From an uncultured Cytophagales bacterium (lineage in GTDB: Bacteria > Bacteroidota > Bacteroidia > Cytophagales > Thermoflexibacteraceae), in NCBI GenBank assembly GCA_938039675.1, contig CALHUI010000014.1, positions 186,001 to 250,000 on the forward strand: 64,000 nucleotides of DNA, given 5' to 3'. Under the pieces are notes generated by a model. That model was not told where the DNA came from. It searched no databases and saw nothing but the letters and a program-made list of their open reading frames with translations. Positions 35,285-44,932 of this stretch are shown here, in pieces; positions within the stretch are counted from its first letter, which is position 1; each line of letters opens with the position of its first letter. The position numbers were made by a program, and so were the translations under genes.

Positions 35285-36385
35285 TTACGCTTTATCAATT
35301 TCACTTACAATTACTTCGGCGATTTGCGCCGCCGCATCAGGTCGGGCAAATGCGCGAATGGCATTTTTTAATGCCGCCTGTTTGGCTTCGTCTGCCAGCA
35401 GTTGCATGAGCATATCGCCCAGCAGTGCCTCCGCCTCGCTGTCTTTTACCATCAGCACCGCACCTTTTTCTGCCAAGGCAAGGGCATTTTTGGTCTGATG
35501 GTCTTCCGCCACGTTGGGCGAAGGAATCAGAATGCAGGGCTTTTGCGCCACGCAAACTTCCGATACCGAAAGCGCGCCCGCACGCGAAACAACCACGTCG
35601 GCAAGGGAATAGGCGTAGTGCATTTCATACACAAAGTCGCTGATATACAGCCCCTTTTGCGGTGGAAACAATGCCCGCAGCGCATCGTAGTAACCTTTGC
35701 CCGTTTGCCAAATGAGCTGATAGCCGCCGGCAAGCAGCCGAAGAGCTTCTTTCTGTATGCAGCGGTTCACGGTGCGTGCGCCAAGGCTTCCGCCAAGCAC
35801 CAGCACGGTTTTTCTGTCGGCAGCCAGCCCGAAGTGCGCCGCTGCTTTTTCGCGCAAGCCCTCCAAGTGTTGAATGTCTTGCCGCACGGGGTTGCCCGTC
35901 AGCACGATGCGCTCTTTGGGGAAAAATTTCTCCATACCCGAATAGGCTACGCAAATTTTCCGCGCATATTTTGCCAACAACTTGTTGGTCAGCCCTGCAA
36001 AGGCGTTTTGCTCTTGCAGGAAAATCGGCACGTTGTTCCAAACCGCTACTTGCCCAATAGCCCCGCTGGCATAGCCTCCTACGCCGATAACGGCATCGGG
36101 GCGAAACTCACGCAAGATTCGGCGGGCTTTCCAAAGGCTTGCCGCCAAGCGGAAAGGGAAAATCAAATTGGCTTTCCACTGCCCGCGCTGCAAGCCGCGA
36201 ATCGGCAGCCCGACGATGGTATAACCTGCCTTCGGCACTTTTTCCATTTCCATTTTGCCCTCTGCACCCACGAAAAGCAGTTGCAGGTTGGGTATGCGTT
36301 GCTGCAAAGCCTGCGCAATGGCAATCGCCGGATAAATATGTCCGCCGGTGCCTCCTCCGCTGATGATGACTTTTCGCAAACGCAT
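35285..36385 (-). CDS. murG: UDP-N-acetylglucosamine--N-acetylmuramyl lipid transferase (MurG)
   Basis: 366 residues from ATG 36385. A TTG at 36424 in frame would add 13 residues of poor quality that lie in a low-complexity leader. MurG adds GlcNAc to lipid I to form lipid II on the inner face of the membrane. Glycine-rich loop ISGGGTGGHIYPAIAIA at 7-23; the second loop VLGGSLGARTVN; and the donor-site end CILIPSPNVAEDHQTKNALAL. The order ftsW-murG-murC is usual. Confidence 0.96.
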   Translation of the reverse strand: MRLRKVIISGGGTGGHIYPAIAIAQALQQRIPNLQLLFVGAEGKMEMEKVPKAGYTIVGLPIRGLQRGQWKANLIFPFRLAASLWKARRILREFRPDAVIGVGGYASGAIGQVAVWNNVPIFLQEQNAFAGLTNKLLAKYARKICVAYSGMEKFFPKERIVLTGNPVRQDIQHLEGLREKAAAHFGLAADRKTVLVLGGSLGARTVNRCIQKEALRLLAGGYQLIWQTGKGYYDALRALFPPQKGLYISDFVYEMHYAYSLADVVVSRAGALSVSEVCVAQKPCILIPSPNVAEDHQTKNALALAEKGAVLMVKDSEAEALLGDMLMQLLADEAKQAALKNAIRAFARPDAAAQIAEVIVSEIDKA

Positions 36386-36447
36386 ATGCTCTATATTTCG
36401 GATTTGGGATTTCGGAAGGTGCAATCACCTGCCGAAATCGGGATTAA

Positions 36448-37653
36448 TTAGTGAAACCTTAACCTTGCTTGCCGCGCCTCCAAAGGTCGGATGGTGCGCA
36501 CGCCTCGACTTACGCTAATAATTACTCCTATGGAAATTCCGGTGAATAACATGGACGTTCCGCCCATGCTAATCAGCGGTAAAGGCAAGCCTGTAATGGG
36601 TAGGATGCCTACGGCAACGCCCATATTGACAAATGCCTGCACGACCAAACTAAAACTCAAACCTGCTGAAAGCAGTCCGCCGAATGCCAATTCACTGTTA
36701 GCAGCTGCCAACATTCCTCGATAGAGCAAGGTCAGGTAAAGCCCTACGACCACTACTGCGCCAATGAATCCGTATTCTTCCACCAAAATGGCAAAAATGA
36801 AGTCCGAATAAGGGTGCGGAATGTAGTTGCGCTGGGTACTTTGCCCGGGTCCCTTGCCAATGAATCCGCCCGTAGCAATGGCAATATGCGATTGCTCGGC
36901 TTGGAAAGGCATATCATCCAAGTTAAAGAATGCCTGAATCCGATTTTTGGCAGTTTCGCCGCGCTGACCTACGGCTACGGCAAACATACCCGCCAGCAAA
37001 CCAACGATGAACAAAGAGAATAGGTAGCGAGAAGGCACGCGCCCGATGAACATAAGCAGCATACAGGTTGCGAAGAGCAACACTGCCCCCGAAAGGTCGG
37101 AAAGACCAATGAGCCCGCAAATCACGCCGCACCATATTAATATAGGTGTAAAAGCCCGTTGCGTATCGGTGCGCAAGGTGTTTTGACGCTTCGCCAGCAT
37201 ACTTGCCACATTAACAATGAGCGCAAATTTTGCCAAGTCGGAAGGCTGAAATGTTTGGTTGAAATACGGAATCGTAATCCAGCGGGTCGCATCGTTGAGC
37301 GTAACGCCGTAGCGCCACGTAACCAACAGCAGCGGCACGGAAAGCAGCAGCGCAAACCGCGACAGGCGCGAATAGACGCGGTAGTCTATGCGGCTGCAAA
37401 ACCACATGGCAATAAAGCCGACCAACACTAACAGCGAATGGCGCACCAAATAGACTTCCGTATCGCCCTCCATGCGGCGGAATGCCAGCGTACCCGTCGC
37501 GCTGTACACCAGCAGAATACCGATAACAGAAAGGGCAAAAACAACCCCCCAAAGCACCGGGTCGCCCTGAAAGATGTCTTTCAGCTCTACCCTGCGCTGC
37601 AAGGCAACGGTTTGCCCGCTGTCGTCTGCCGTTTGTTTTGCTGTGTTTTCCAT
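36448..37653 (-). CDS. ftsW: Peptidoglycan polymerase FtsW (SEDS family)
   Basis: 401 residues with about ten transmembrane helices. SEDS glycosyltransferase that polymerises lipid II at the septum with FtsI. The characteristic loop with QRNYIPHPYSDFIFAILVEEYGFIG (about 275-300) and the late LPITGLPLPLISMGGTSMLF are intact. The N-terminal 35 residues are cytosolic. It lies 62 nt upstream of murG; the gap to murD (37654-37717) carries a 33-nt palindrome. Confidence 0.95.
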   Translation of the reverse strand: MENTAKQTADDSGQTVALQRRVELKDIFQGDPVLWGVVFALSVIGILLVYSATGTLAFRRMEGDTEVYLVRHSLLVLVGFIAMWFCSRIDYRVYSRLSRFALLLSVPLLLVTWRYGVTLNDATRWITIPYFNQTFQPSDLAKFALIVNVASMLAKRQNTLRTDTQRAFTPILIWCGVICGLIGLSDLSGAVLLFATCMLLMFIGRVPSRYLFSLFIVGLLAGMFAVAVGQRGETAKNRIQAFFNLDDMPFQAEQSHIAIATGGFIGKGPGQSTQRNYIPHPYSDFIFAILVEEYGFIGAVVVVGLYLTLLYRGMLAAANSELAFGGLLSAGLSFSLVVQAFVNMGVAVGILPITGLPLPLISMGGTSMLFTGISIGVIISVSRGVRTIRPLEARQARLRFH

Positions 37654-37674
37654 GTCTTTTGTTCGTTTATGTCC

Positions 37675-37707
37675 AAACCGGACGGGTTTTAAAAACCCGT
37701 CCGGTTT
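37675..37707. repeat. Palindromic repeat, copy 1
   Basis: A perfect inverted repeat with 16-nt arms and a 1-nt centre: left arm AAACCGGACGGGTTTT, right arm its exact complement. It fills most of the 64-nt gap between murD and ftsW. A related copy lies at 41785-41819. Palindromes of this sequence type are a known kind of dispersed intergenic repeat in bacteria; the copy number here cannot be judged from one window. Confidence 0.85.
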
Positions 37708-37717
37708 ACAAAGCGTA

Positions 37718-39043
37718 CTAAATCGTTATGGTTTCCCCTAACTTTCGACAGGCAGCGGCGAATTGCAGCCCTCTGTCTTCGTAATTTTTGAACAAGTCAA
37801 AACTTGCGCAGGCAGGCGACAGCAGCACTACATCGCCGGGGGCGGCAAGGCGGTAAGCGGCAGCCACTGCCTCTTCCATGCTGTGCGTATCGGCTATTTG
37901 CGGCACAATCGGCGCAAAATAGCGGTACAACTTGCTGTTATCTGCGCCCATGCACACAAGGGCTTTTACCTTGCGTCGGACAAGGTCGCGCATCAGGTCG
38001 TAATCATTACCTTTGTCTTTGCCGCCTGCAATCCACACGATAGGTTCGCAGTAGGCATCCAGTGCGTACATGGCAGCGTCCACGTTTGTGGCTTTGGAAT
38101 CGTTGATAAACGTAACCCCTTGATATATATGCACTTTCTGTAAGCGATGCGGGGCATTGACAAAGCCGGGCAGTGCTTCCTGAATGGCTTTTGCGCTCAC
38201 TCCTGCCAGCAGAACCGCCTGAATGGCAACCGCCATGTTAATCATGTTGTGGCGACCGACTAAGGGCAGCCGCTCAAAGGTATAGCCGCCTATGGTCAGT
38301 GTACCGTTGCCGAATTGAGCATCGGTAATGGGGTATTGGCGGGCTGAGATGCTGCGCTTTGCCAACTCCGATGCAAGAATCGGGTCTTGGGCAAAATAGA
38401 CGAAGGCATCTTCCGCCTCCATTTTTTGCAACAGTCGGAATTTAGCCGCCGCGTAGAGTTCCATGCTGTTGTCGTAGCGGTCTAAATGGTCGGGCGTGAT
38501 GTTGAGCAGCACGGCAATGCTGGGGCGGAAAGTATAGCAGTTGTCCAATTGGAAACTGCTGATTTCCAGCACGTACCAATCAATTTTTCTGCCTTCGGAA
38601 CGCTCTAATGCCACCTGCCGCGCAAAACTTTCGCCTACGTTGCCCGCCAATGCGGCGTTTTGCCCCGTGGCTTTCATCAGGTAATGCGTGAGCAGCGTGG
38701 TAGTGGTTTTGCCGTTTGTTCCCGTAATGGCAATGAATCGGGCGGTGGTATAACGCGCCGCAAATTCAATTTCGGACAGCACGGGGATGCCCTTGGCAAG
38801 GGCTGCGGCAACTACGGGCACTGCATCGGGGATGCCGGGGCTTTTTACAATTTGGTCGGCTGCCAAGATGCGCTCCAACGTATGAGTGCCTTCCTCAGAG
38901 GCAATGTCGTGTTGTTGCAACTCACGGCGGTAGCGTTCGGCAACAGTGCCGCCGTCGGATACGAATACCTCGTACCCTAACTGTCGGGCTAATACTGCCG
39001 CTCCTACGCCGCTTTCGGCTGCACCTAACACTGCAATTTTCAT
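37718..39043 (-). CDS. murD: UDP-N-acetylmuramoyl-L-alanine--D-glutamate ligase
   Basis: 441 residues. MurD adds D-Glu to UDP-MurNAc-L-Ala in the cytosol. ATP-binding GTNGKTTTT at about 108-116, NITPDHLDRYD (about 180-190), NDSKATNVDA (about 315) and the C-terminal LLSPACASFDLFKNYEDRG are typical. Its start is 4 nt after the mraY stop, so the two are coupled. Confidence 0.96.
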   Translation of the reverse strand: MKIAVLGAAESGVGAAVLARQLGYEVFVSDGGTVAERYRRELQQHDIASEEGTHTLERILAADQIVKSPGIPDAVPVVAAALAKGIPVLSEIEFAARYTTARFIAITGTNGKTTTTLLTHYLMKATGQNAALAGNVGESFARQVALERSEGRKIDWYVLEISSFQLDNCYTFRPSIAVLLNITPDHLDRYDNSMELYAAAKFRLLQKMEAEDAFVYFAQDPILASELAKRSISARQYPITDAQFGNGTLTIGGYTFERLPLVGRHNMINMAVAIQAVLLAGVSAKAIQEALPGFVNAPHRLQKVHIYQGVTFINDSKATNVDAAMYALDAYCEPIVWIAGGKDKGNDYDLMRDLVRRKVKALVCMGADNSKLYRYFAPIVPQIADTHSMEEAVAAAYRLAAPGDVVLLSPACASFDLFKNYEDRGLQFAAACRKLGETITI

Positions 39044-39047
39044 ATCG

Positions 39048-40265
39048 CTATCTGATTTTCAGACTAATAACCGTGAACAATGCAAGTAACACTTGAACAA
39101 TCAGGAAGCGGTTCACGATTTTTACCTCGTGAATGCCCTTCTTTTGGAAATGGTGATGCAACGGCGACATAAGGAAAATGCGCCGCCCTTCGCCGTATTT
39201 CTTTTTGGTGTATTTGAAATAGGACACCTGAATCATTACCGACAGATTTTCCACCAGAAAAACGCCGCACAGAACGGGAATCAACAACTCTTTGCGAATG
39301 GCTACGGAGATAACGGAAATCAACGCGCCCAGCATGAGGCTGCCCGTATCGCCCATGAACACCTGCGCGGGGTAGGAATTGTACCAAAGAAAACCTATGC
39401 ACGCCCCCACGAAGGCAAGACAGAAAATACTCAACTCGCCCGTATGCGGTATGTACATGATGTTCAGGTACTTAGCAGTCATCACATTACCCGAAACGTA
39501 TGCCAGCACAGCCAGCGTAACGCCTATAACGGCGGAGGTTCCCGCTGCCAGCCCGTCCAAGCCGTCGGTAATGTTTGCCCCGTTGGAAACGGCCGTGATA
39601 ATGAAAGTTACCACTCCTACGTACAACACCCACAGGTAGGCATCATCGGCAAAAGGCCAGATGTCGGCATAGTCAAACTCGTTGTTTTTGACAAAAGGAA
39701 TGGTGGTTTTGGTGGACTTTACATCTTCAAATTTGCCTTGTCGGGTTGCCAAAATAACGTTTTCAGTAGTTACCTGCTTGTCATAATCGCGCACAACTAC
39801 GTAGCGGTTGAAGTAGAGCGTTGTGCCTACGATGATGCCCAGCGTAACCTGCCCCACAATTTTGAACCGTCCTTTGAGTCCTTCTTTATTTCTGAGGAAC
39901 ACCTTGATGTAATCATCGGCAAAGCCAATCAGCCCTGCAAAAACAGTAGTAATCAGCAGCAGTACGATGTACACGTTGGTCAGGCGCGTAAAGAGCAGCA
40001 CGGGAATCAGGATGGCAGCCAGAATAATCAAACCACCCATGGTTGGCGTGCCTTTTTTCTCGGTTTGCCCCTCCAAGCCCAACTCGCGGATGGTTTCGCC
40101 GATTTGCTGACGACGCAGGTAGTTGATGATGCGTTCGCCGAAAGTCATCCCAATCAGCAGCGAAACAACCGCAGCCATACCTGCCCGGAAAGAAATATAC
40201 TGGAACAAACCCGCCCCCGGCAGGTTGAATTGTTCGTCCAGATATTGAAACAGATAGTAGAGCAC
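39048..40265 (-). CDS. mraY: Phospho-N-acetylmuramoyl-pentapeptide-transferase (MraY)
   Basis: 405 residues with about ten transmembrane helices, somewhat longer than E. coli MraY (360). MraY moves phospho-MurNAc-pentapeptide to undecaprenyl phosphate to form lipid I. Key parts: [10 protein letters not shown] (about 71-80), the Asp pair in [10 protein letters not shown], the [12 protein letters not shown] site and [11 protein letters not shown]. An insert of about 45 residues around 165-215 is typical of Bacteroidota. Start is GTG. It lies 8 nt after the murE stop. Confidence 0.96.
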   Translation of the reverse strand: MLYYLFQYLDEQFNLPGAGLFQYISFRAGMAAVVSLLIGMTFGERIINYLRRQQIGETIRELGLEGQTEKKGTPTMGGLIILAAILIPVLLFTRLTNVYIVLLLITTVFAGLIGFADDYIKVFLRNKEGLKGRFKIVGQVTLGIIVGTTLYFNRYVVVRDYDKQVTTENVILATRQGKFEDVKSTKTTIPFVKNNEFDYADIWPFADDAYLWVLYVGVVTFIITAVSNGANITDGLDGLAAGTSAVIGVTLAVLAYVSGNVMTAKYLNIMYIPHTGELSIFCLAFVGACIGFLWYNSYPAQVFMGDTGSLMLGALISVISVAIRKELLIPVLCGVFLVENLSVMIQVSYFKYTKKKYGEGRRIFLMSPLHHHFQKKGIHEVKIVNRFLIVQVLLALFTVISLKIR

Positions 40266-40273
40266 TTGTTCGC

Positions 40274-41746
40274 TTAGTTTAGGTTTTGTAGATATTCGGC
40301 TGCAATTTTTTTATCGTCGAAAGGGTATTTCACGCCTTCGATTTCCTGATAGTCTTCGTGTCCTTTGCCTGCAATGAGGATGATGTCACCTGCTTTTGCT
40401 TCGGCAACGGCTGTTGCGATTGCCTGCTTGCGGTCGGTGATGACCTGCACGCGGTCGGCGGCATGGGCAGGTACACCCTTTTCCATATCCGCCAGAATTG
40501 CCTCGGGCTTTTCAAAGCGCGGATTGTCGGAAGTGAGAACCACGCGGTCGCTAAATTGGCAGGCGATTGCCGCCATGACAGGTCGCTTGGCTGCATCGCG
40601 GTTGCCGCCGCAGCCTACCACGGTGATAATCGCTTCTTTGCCTTGTCCTCGCAGCGACTGAAGGGTTTGTAAAACGTTTTTCAGCGCGTCGGGCGTATGT
40701 GCGTAGTCAATAATCGCAGTAGTGCCATTGGCAGCCACCATGCGGTCGAAGCGCCCTTGCGCACTGTCTAAATCGCTGAGGATGGTCAGAACGGGTTCGG
40801 GTTTTTCTCCGAGCAAAATGGCAGTGCCGTAAATAGCCAGCAGGTTGTAGGCGTTGAAATCACCTATGAGGCGGAACCATGCCTGCCTGCCGTTAATTTC
40901 CATTTGCAACCCGCGAACGGTATTTGCCAGCACCTTGCCTTTGAAGTCGGCAGGTGAATGCAGAGCAAAGGTGTTCACTTTGCCTGCGGTATTTTGCACC
41001 ATCACCGCGCCGCGTTTATCATCCTTATTAATCAGTGCAAAAGCATTCTTGTCCAAGCCATCAAAAAACATTTTTTTGGCGCGGATATAGGCATCAAACG
41101 TACCGTGGTAATCCAAATGGTCGTGGGTGATGTTGGAAAAAATCGCTCCCGTGAAGGTCAGCCCGGCAGTGCGGTATTGCACCAGCGCATGGGAACTCAC
41201 CTCCATAAATGCATGTGTACAACCCTCTGCCGCCATCTGCGCCAGCAGCGCATTGAGCGACACGGCATCGGGTGTGGTATGTGTAGCGGGGATTTCCGTT
41301 TCGCCAATCAGGTTGCGAATGGTGGAAATCAGCCCGACTTTACAGCCTAATTTGGTGAAAAGCCGATGCAAGAGCGTTACGGTAGTGGTTTTGCCGTTTG
41401 TGCCCGTAATACCTGTCAGTTTCAGCTTTTTGGAAGGGAAATCGTAGTAAGCCGCTGCCAATTTGCCAAGTGCCTCGGCACTGTTGGCTACTTGCACAAG
41501 GCAGCAATTGTCAGCTTCCGTTTCGGGAAGGGTTTCGCATACAATAGCCGCTGCACCGCGCTCCATTGCCGTTGGAATAAAGGCGTGCCCGTCGGATTGT
41601 GTGCCTTTTATCGCCACAAAAACATCGCCCGCTGCCACTTTTCGGGAATCAAAAACAATTTGCCCGATAGGAACGGCAGTGTTGCCCTGTACTTGCAGGG
41701 GCGTAACGGCGGTCAGTATATCAACTAAAGTTTTAATAGTCGTCAA
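40274..41746 (-). CDS. murE: UDP-MurNAc-L-Ala-D-Glu--meso-diaminopimelate ligase
   Basis: 490 residues. MurE adds the third peptide residue. P-loop GTNGKTTT at about 115-122 and the amino-acid-selecting DNPR motif at about 407-410 ([10 protein letters not shown]), the signature for meso-diaminopimelate rather than lysine. The start as drawn is TTG at 41746; no ATG exists nearby in frame, and the conserved N-terminus would be lost with a later start. It lies downstream of a small membrane protein gene, and mraY follows after 8 nt. The gap on its 5' side (41747-41843) carries the second palindrome copy. Confidence 0.95.
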   Translation of the reverse strand: MTTIKTLVDILTAVTPLQVQGNTAVPIGQIVFDSRKVAAGDVFVAIKGTQSDGHAFIPTAMERGAAAIVCETLPETEADNCCLVQVANSAEALGKLAAAYYDFPSKKLKLTGITGTNGKTTTVTLLHRLFTKLGCKVGLISTIRNLIGETEIPATHTTPDAVSLNALLAQMAAEGCTHAFMEVSSHALVQYRTAGLTFTGAIFSNITHDHLDYHGTFDAYIRAKKMFFDGLDKNAFALINKDDKRGAVMVQNTAGKVNTFALHSPADFKGKVLANTVRGLQMEINGRQAWFRLIGDFNAYNLLAIYGTAILLGEKPEPVLTILSDLDSAQGRFDRMVAANGTTAIIDYAHTPDALKNVLQTLQSLRGQGKEAIITVVGCGGNRDAAKRPVMAAIACQFSDRVVLTSDNPRFEKPEAILADMEKGVPAHAADRVQVITDRKQAIATAVAEAKAGDIILIAGKGHEDYQEIEGVKYPFDDKKIAAEYLQNLN

Positions 41747-41784
41747 AAGTTTGTGTATATGTCAATCACCTTAGTTTTTGTAGC

Positions 41785-41819
41785 TAAACCTGACGAGTTT
41801 TGAAAACCCATCAGGTTTA
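41785..41819. repeat. Palindromic repeat, copy 2
   Basis: An inverted repeat of 17-nt arms around one G; 15 of 17 pairs match, the two mismatches being C-A and A-C. It shares the design AAACC-n-GACG-n-GTTTT with copy 1 at 37675 and the same 1-nt centre. It lies in the gap between the small membrane protein gene and murE. Confidence 0.75.
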
Positions 41820-41843
41820 GTCAGTAAGTTCAAAATATCCTCT

Positions 41844-42263
41844 TTACAGCGCGTACTTGCCAATCAGGTACAGCACCAAGCCTAAGAACAATGCACCACC
41901 GCCGGCAGGATAACCGCCGCCAATGACCAGCACGCTCAGAATAATACCCACTAAACCGACAATAATCAGGATGATGCCGATGGTAGTCAGCAGGCCACTG
42001 AGGTCATCTGCGGGACGCTTTACTTTGCGCATTTTTTCCACCAACTTATCCATTTGTTGTTGTGCTTTCTCAATCAGGCGGAACTTGCGCTTATCAGACT
42101 TAGCCTCTGTCAGGGCCTGCGGCTGCATCAATTGTTCAATTTGTGTCTTAGCTGCATTGGCTTTCTCCACTTGTACGTTCATTGCCTTTGGCGCTGTTGC
42201 GGCAAAAGCATGCCCGAGCGATAAGCCCAACCATACGAGTGTAAAAATGAGTTTCTTTTTCAT
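41844..42263 (-). CDS. Small secreted/membrane protein of unknown function within the dcw cluster
   Basis: 139 residues from ATG 42263 (an upstream start at 42296 adds 11 residues before a clear signal peptide). A signal peptide ends near GHAFAA (about 22). A Lys/Gln-rich helical part (about 25-88, likely coiled coil) precedes two closely spaced hydrophobic helices (about 90-113 and 120-137) separated by a GGGYPAGGG loop. No family recognised. It lies between ftsI and murE, where most dcw clusters have no gene, and is flanked by a palindromic repeat on its 3' side. A late insertion is possible. Confidence 0.6.
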   Translation of the reverse strand: MKKKLIFTLVWLGLSLGHAFAATAPKAMNVQVEKANAAKTQIEQLMQPQALTEAKSDKRKFRLIEKAQQQMDKLVEKMRKVKRPADDLSGLLTTIGIILIIVGLVGIILSVLVIGGGYPAGGGALFLGLVLYLIGKYAL

Positions 42264-42309
42264 TGTTAAATAGTTTTTGAGTGAAAAATTGACCAATATA
42301 CCGCAAAAA

Positions 42310-44406
42310 TTAGCCCAGCCGCAAGAGTATTCTGTCTCCCTTATTAAATTTAGTTCCTGCCAATACGGACTGCTGTTTTACTTTGCCTTTGCCGGTGAAA
42401 AGCACTTTGAAGCCCTTATTCTCTAATATATAGACAGCATCACGCATGGTCATTCCTACAACATTAGGCACTACATGGGCTCCCATTTTATGTCCTAACA
42501 TTTTCAATGTATCGCCGGCAGTGCGTACATATACCCACGGTTCTTTTGTTTGTACTGTTTTTTTAATGCCGAATTTCTCTGTTAGCAAGTTGAGGTCGGC
42601 CTGATACGCCGATTTAGGAACAGACGGCAATGCGTCTGCTATTTTTGCATCGGTAGTCAGCTCACGGGTCAGGCGCTGCGAATATGCAAAGTCGGCAATA
42701 TCCCGAAATACGGGTGCGGCAGCTGTTCCGCCATAGCCTCCGTCAGGATTATCCACAATGACTATACAGCTGTATATGGGGTTTTCGGCAGGGAAATAGC
42801 CTACAAAAGAGGTGTAGTGTTGTTCGGTGTAAGAGCCGCCCACTACTTTTTCGGAAGTACCTGTTTTACCTGCCATTTTAAAATATTCGCTGCGAATACT
42901 TCTGGCCGTACCGTTTTCCACTACGCCTATCATCAACTCGCGCATCTTGGCCACCGTATTAGCAGATACGAGTCTGCTACCTCTGACACCCGTTTCAAAT
43001 TCTTTCACTACGTTGTTGCCGTTCAGCACGCGCTTGACGATGTACGGCTTTACCATATAGCCGTCGTTGGCAAGGGCATTGCAAAAAGTCAGCGTATGCA
43101 GTGGCGTTAATTTCAACTCATAACCAATAGACATCCAAGGCAATGTAGCTCCGCTCCATGTAGGGTCGCTCGGGCGTTTTACAAATGGTGCAGGCTCGCC
43201 CAGCATCTGAAAATCCAACTTTTGCGTAAGCCCAAACTTATCTAAATACGCCACAAACTTTTCAGGATTCTTGCGGAAGTACTTAAAAACCAACTTAGAC
43301 GTACCAATGTTGGAGGACAGCTCAAATACCTGCCTAACGGTCAGCCGACCGTGGCCTCCTTTTTTGGTATCCGTCATAACGGCATCCTCGTAGAATCGAT
43401 AGATGCCATTACCCGTTTGAACAGTGTCATCAAGGTTGATATTGGCTTCTTCCAATAAGGCTGCCATGGTAGCAATTTTAAAAGTTGAACCCGGCTCGGC
43501 AAGGCCTGCAATTGCATAGTTATTATCTTCTACAAACTGTCCTTTTTTATCTTTGCTCAAATTGACGATAGCCTTAATGGCGCCCGTTTTAACTTCCATG
43601 ACTATGACTGAACCAAAGTCAGCATTTTTGGCAGCCAACACTTTTTGCAATGCCTGCTCGGCATGTGCCTGCAAGTCCACATTGATGGTGGTTTGAATAT
43701 CTAATCCGTCTTCGGGGCGGATGTAGGAGCCGTCGTTGATAGGTTTCCACTGTTCAGCACCCACTTTTTGGAAAATCGCCTGCCCATCGCGTCCGGCCAG
43801 CACATGCTGAAAACTGAACTCTAAACCGCGCCCGAAAACGTTTCTGCCGCTGTCTTGCTGTACAAAACCGATGGTACGGCGTGCCAAATTATCAAAAGGA
43901 CGGAAACGGTGCTCTGTTTTTTCAAAGAAAATGCCGGCCTTTTTACCCATGCTAACCATTGGCCAAACACTGATTTCATCTTTCAGTAAATGGTCAAAAG
44001 GTTCTTTGGTCAAAATTTTATAACGTTTTTTGTCTGCACGTGCTATTTTGAGTTCCTTTACCCATTGCTCTTTTGACTTTTCTCCGAATCGCTGTGCCAA
44101 CAGCGCAGCCAGTGTATCTACATACTGGTTGAAAACGGTATCTTTGGAAAAATAGGGGTCAATGGCAAGGCGGTAGTAGGGCAAACTGGTTGCCAGCAGG
44201 CTGCCGTCATCTGCCAGAATATTGCCTCTGTTGGCTTTAATGGTCTGGAAGGATACGCCGTTTTCATGAGCCTTTTTCTCCCAAAGTTCGCCCTGCCAAA
44301 CCTGAATCACCAGAATTTTAAACAGGACGAGGGCCGCAATACCCACCATACCGTAAAAGGCAAGGCGTACACGCGACAAAATAGAATTGCGAATGCTTTT
44401 GCTCAC
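42310..44406 (-). CDS. ftsI: Septal transpeptidase FtsI (class B penicillin-binding protein) with PASTA domain
   Basis: 698 residues, GTG start (MSKSIRNSIL). Cytoplasmic N-terminus, one transmembrane helix (about 15-32), a pedestal domain, and a transpeptidase domain with Ser307 in the S-x-x-K motif (EPGSTFKIA), the S-x-N motif (SSNIGTSKL) and K-T-G at about 514-516 (AGKTGTSEK). A C-terminal PASTA-type domain (about 640-698) has VPNVVGMTMRDAVYILENKG. PASTA on FtsI is common in Bacteroidota and Firmicutes. It cross-links septal peptidoglycan with FtsW. Confidence 0.96.
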   Translation of the reverse strand: MSKSIRNSILSRVRLAFYGMVGIAALVLFKILVIQVWQGELWEKKAHENGVSFQTIKANRGNILADDGSLLATSLPYYRLAIDPYFSKDTVFNQYVDTLAALLAQRFGEKSKEQWVKELKIARADKKRYKILTKEPFDHLLKDEISVWPMVSMGKKAGIFFEKTEHRFRPFDNLARRTIGFVQQDSGRNVFGRGLEFSFQHVLAGRDGQAIFQKVGAEQWKPINDGSYIRPEDGLDIQTTINVDLQAHAEQALQKVLAAKNADFGSVIVMEVKTGAIKAIVNLSKDKKGQFVEDNNYAIAGLAEPGSTFKIATMAALLEEANINLDDTVQTGNGIYRFYEDAVMTDTKKGGHGRLTVRQVFELSSNIGTSKLVFKYFRKNPEKFVAYLDKFGLTQKLDFQMLGEPAPFVKRPSDPTWSGATLPWMSIGYELKLTPLHTLTFCNALANDGYMVKPYIVKRVLNGNNVVKEFETGVRGSRLVSANTVAKMRELMIGVVENGTARSIRSEYFKMAGKTGTSEKVVGGSYTEQHYTSFVGYFPAENPIYSCIVIVDNPDGGYGGTAAAPVFRDIADFAYSQRLTRELTTDAKIADALPSVPKSAYQADLNLLTEKFGIKKTVQTKEPWVYVRTAGDTLKMLGHKMGAHVVPNVVGMTMRDAVYILENKGFKVLFTGKGKVKQQSVLAGTKFNKGDRILLRLG

Positions 44407-44528
44407 TTTTTCCTGTTTTTAAAAGTACGAAAATTCGTCAGGCCTTTGTCAGGTCTTGGTCGGTTTTGAAACATATTTATTTGGTTAATTGGGTTGAAGC
44501 AGTACAACAATAAGGGGTAGATTTATCG

Positions 44529-44879
44529 CTACTTATCGGCCGCCAGTTCATAGGCGGGCTTTTCGTTTTCGGTCAATCCCAATTGATTAACCTTTGTCTT
44601 AATAATGCTTCGTTTACTGCCCAAAATGAATTGTGCACGAAGCATGGTATATTCGGTACGTAACTCGGCCACCTCCTTGCGTAAACGATTCAGTGTCCGT
44701 ACACTTCGGTCGGCATAGTGCATGTTGGCGATGTAAAGAAGCCCGCACAAGGCGATGAGTAAAAAATAGCCCATCCACCCTCTGAAAAGTTTCCCTAATT
44801 TCACCGCCTGCATTTGCGCAAATAGGCTACCCTGAGTGCCTTGCCGTTGCCTTTTTGGCCTGTTTACTGCTACTGCCAT
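44529..44879 (-). CDS. FtsL-like division protein
   Basis: 116 residues from ATG 44879. An upstream in-frame TTG at 44909 is less likely. Basic N-terminus (about 1-30), one transmembrane helix (about 37-57, GYFLLIALCGLLYIANMHYA) and a periplasmic coiled coil (about 62-100, RTLNRLRKEVAELRTEYTML). Size, topology and place between rsmH and ftsI match the FtsL-like proteins of Bacteroidota, which vary strongly in sequence. It should bind FtsQ/FtsB in the divisome. The gap to ftsI is 122 nt. Confidence 0.8.
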   Translation of the reverse strand: MAVAVNRPKRQRQGTQGSLFAQMQAVKLGKLFRGWMGYFLLIALCGLLYIANMHYADRSVRTLNRLRKEVAELRTEYTMLRAQFILGSKRSIIKTKVNQLGLTENEKPAYELAADK

Positions 44880-44932
44880 ATGCTCTAATTTTCTTATTTG
44901 TTCATACAAATGCTATAAGCACCATCCGCAAA

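Noticed and set aside
35402-36451. Long plus-strand open frame (349 residues)
   Set aside because: It lies antisense to murG; the composition is a mirror of the real gene and no motif is seen.
39093-40277. Long open frame (394 residues) on the plus strand
   Set aside because: It is antisense to mraY over its full length, has a composition rich in His, Asn, Gln with no family resemblance, and mraY is certain.
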